Shown here: piece after piece, positions 5,258 through 5,351 of the stretch
Layout of the letters: each line of letters begins with the position of its first letter
Position numbering within the stretch: the first letter of the stretch is position 1
Assembly (NCBI GenBank): GCA_016932895.1
Contig: JAFGCA010000372.1
Span: 1-5,351 of the forward strand
Length of the DNA stretch: 5,351 bases
Reading direction: 5' to 3'
From: Sedimentisphaerales bacterium
GTDB lineage: Bacteria > Planctomycetota > Phycisphaerae > Sedimentisphaerales > SG8-4
Notes under the pieces: model-generated
Seen by the model: only the letters and a program-made list of their open reading frames with translations
Database searches by the model: none
What the model was told of the DNA's origin: nothing
Program-made: the position numbers and the translations under genes

Positions 5258-5351
5258 ATGAAAACGAAAAGAGGGTTCACACTGGTCGAGCTGTTGGTCG
5301 TGATCGCGATCATCGCTCTGTTGATGGGCATCTTGATGCCCGCACTGTCAA
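5258..5351 (+). CDS. Second pseudopilin-like protein, N-terminal part; runs off the window
   Basis: Only 31 codons are present. MKTKRG is followed by FTLVELLVVIAIIALLMG and then ILMPALS, so cleavage should follow Gly6 and the conserved Glu is residue 11. The hydrophobic helix is identical to that of the protein at 3512 over its core, and 29 consecutive bases (5303-5331) are identical to 3554-3582. It is therefore a close paralogue over the N-terminal region. Whether the globular part also matches lies outside the window. It is separated from the first copy by a terminator and about 720 gene-free bases, so it is probably transcribed on its own. Confidence 0.92.
   Translation, partial: MKTKRGFTLVELLVVIAIIALLMGILMPALS

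Noticed and set aside
4704..5258. 184-codon minus-strand frame in the gene-free region
   Set aside because: No ribosome site or known domain; it crosses the palindromes and ends against the second pseudopilin start. Possibly decayed DNA, but not supportable as a gene.
1..5351. CRISPR array, insertion sequence, tRNA or rRNA
   Set aside because: No regularly spaced repeats, no transposase frame with terminal inverted repeats, and no cloverleaf or rRNA signature seen on either strand.

Overview
The window looks like chromosomal DNA from a moderately GC-rich member of the Planctomycetota, most likely class Phycisphaerae (Sedimentisphaerales-like). The main clue is a pair of prepilin-like genes. 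Their shared N-terminus (GFTLVELLVVIAIIALLMG) is followed in the complete copy by GKAMLIYANDYDDELPRAGG and by a late H-X10-D motif, a style typical of the expanded pseudopilin families of that phylum. The placement comes from protein style only; there is no rRNA or other marker gene here. All supported genes are on the + strand and appear to be separate transcription units.

Layout. (1) 1-1545: 3' part of a large secreted cysteine peptidase of family C25 (gingipain-like), with catalytic His and Cys, then a module that resembles the C25 propeptide, then an Ig-like domain. (2) 1546-1789: intergenic, with a weak hairpin and a very good sigma-70-type promoter (TTGACA-17-TATAGT). (3) 1790-2833: complete galM, aldose 1-epimerase, closed by a strong hairpin at 2891-2931. 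(4) 2834-3511: gene-free stretch with A/T tracts, an extended -10 promoter at 3118-3146 and a leader of about 360 nt. (5) 3512-4468: complete pseudopilin-like protein with its own Shine-Dalgarno, closed by a nested hairpin at 4501-4535. (6) 4536-5257: about 720 bases with no convincing gene, holding GC-rich palindromes. (7) 5258 to the window end: the first 31 codons of a second pseudopilin paralogue.

The genes do not form an obvious pathway. GalM acts on cytosolic sugars, the C25 peptidase is presumably exported, and the two pseudopilins are inner-membrane-anchored proteins processed by a prepilin peptidase. I see no CRISPR array, transposase, tRNA, rRNA, phage gene or defence system. The most notable points are the propeptide-like module on the C-terminal side of the peptidase catalytic domain, the long leader of the first pseudopilin gene, and the near-identical DNA block shared by the two pseudopilin genes. 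I found no clear sign of a wholly new biological system.
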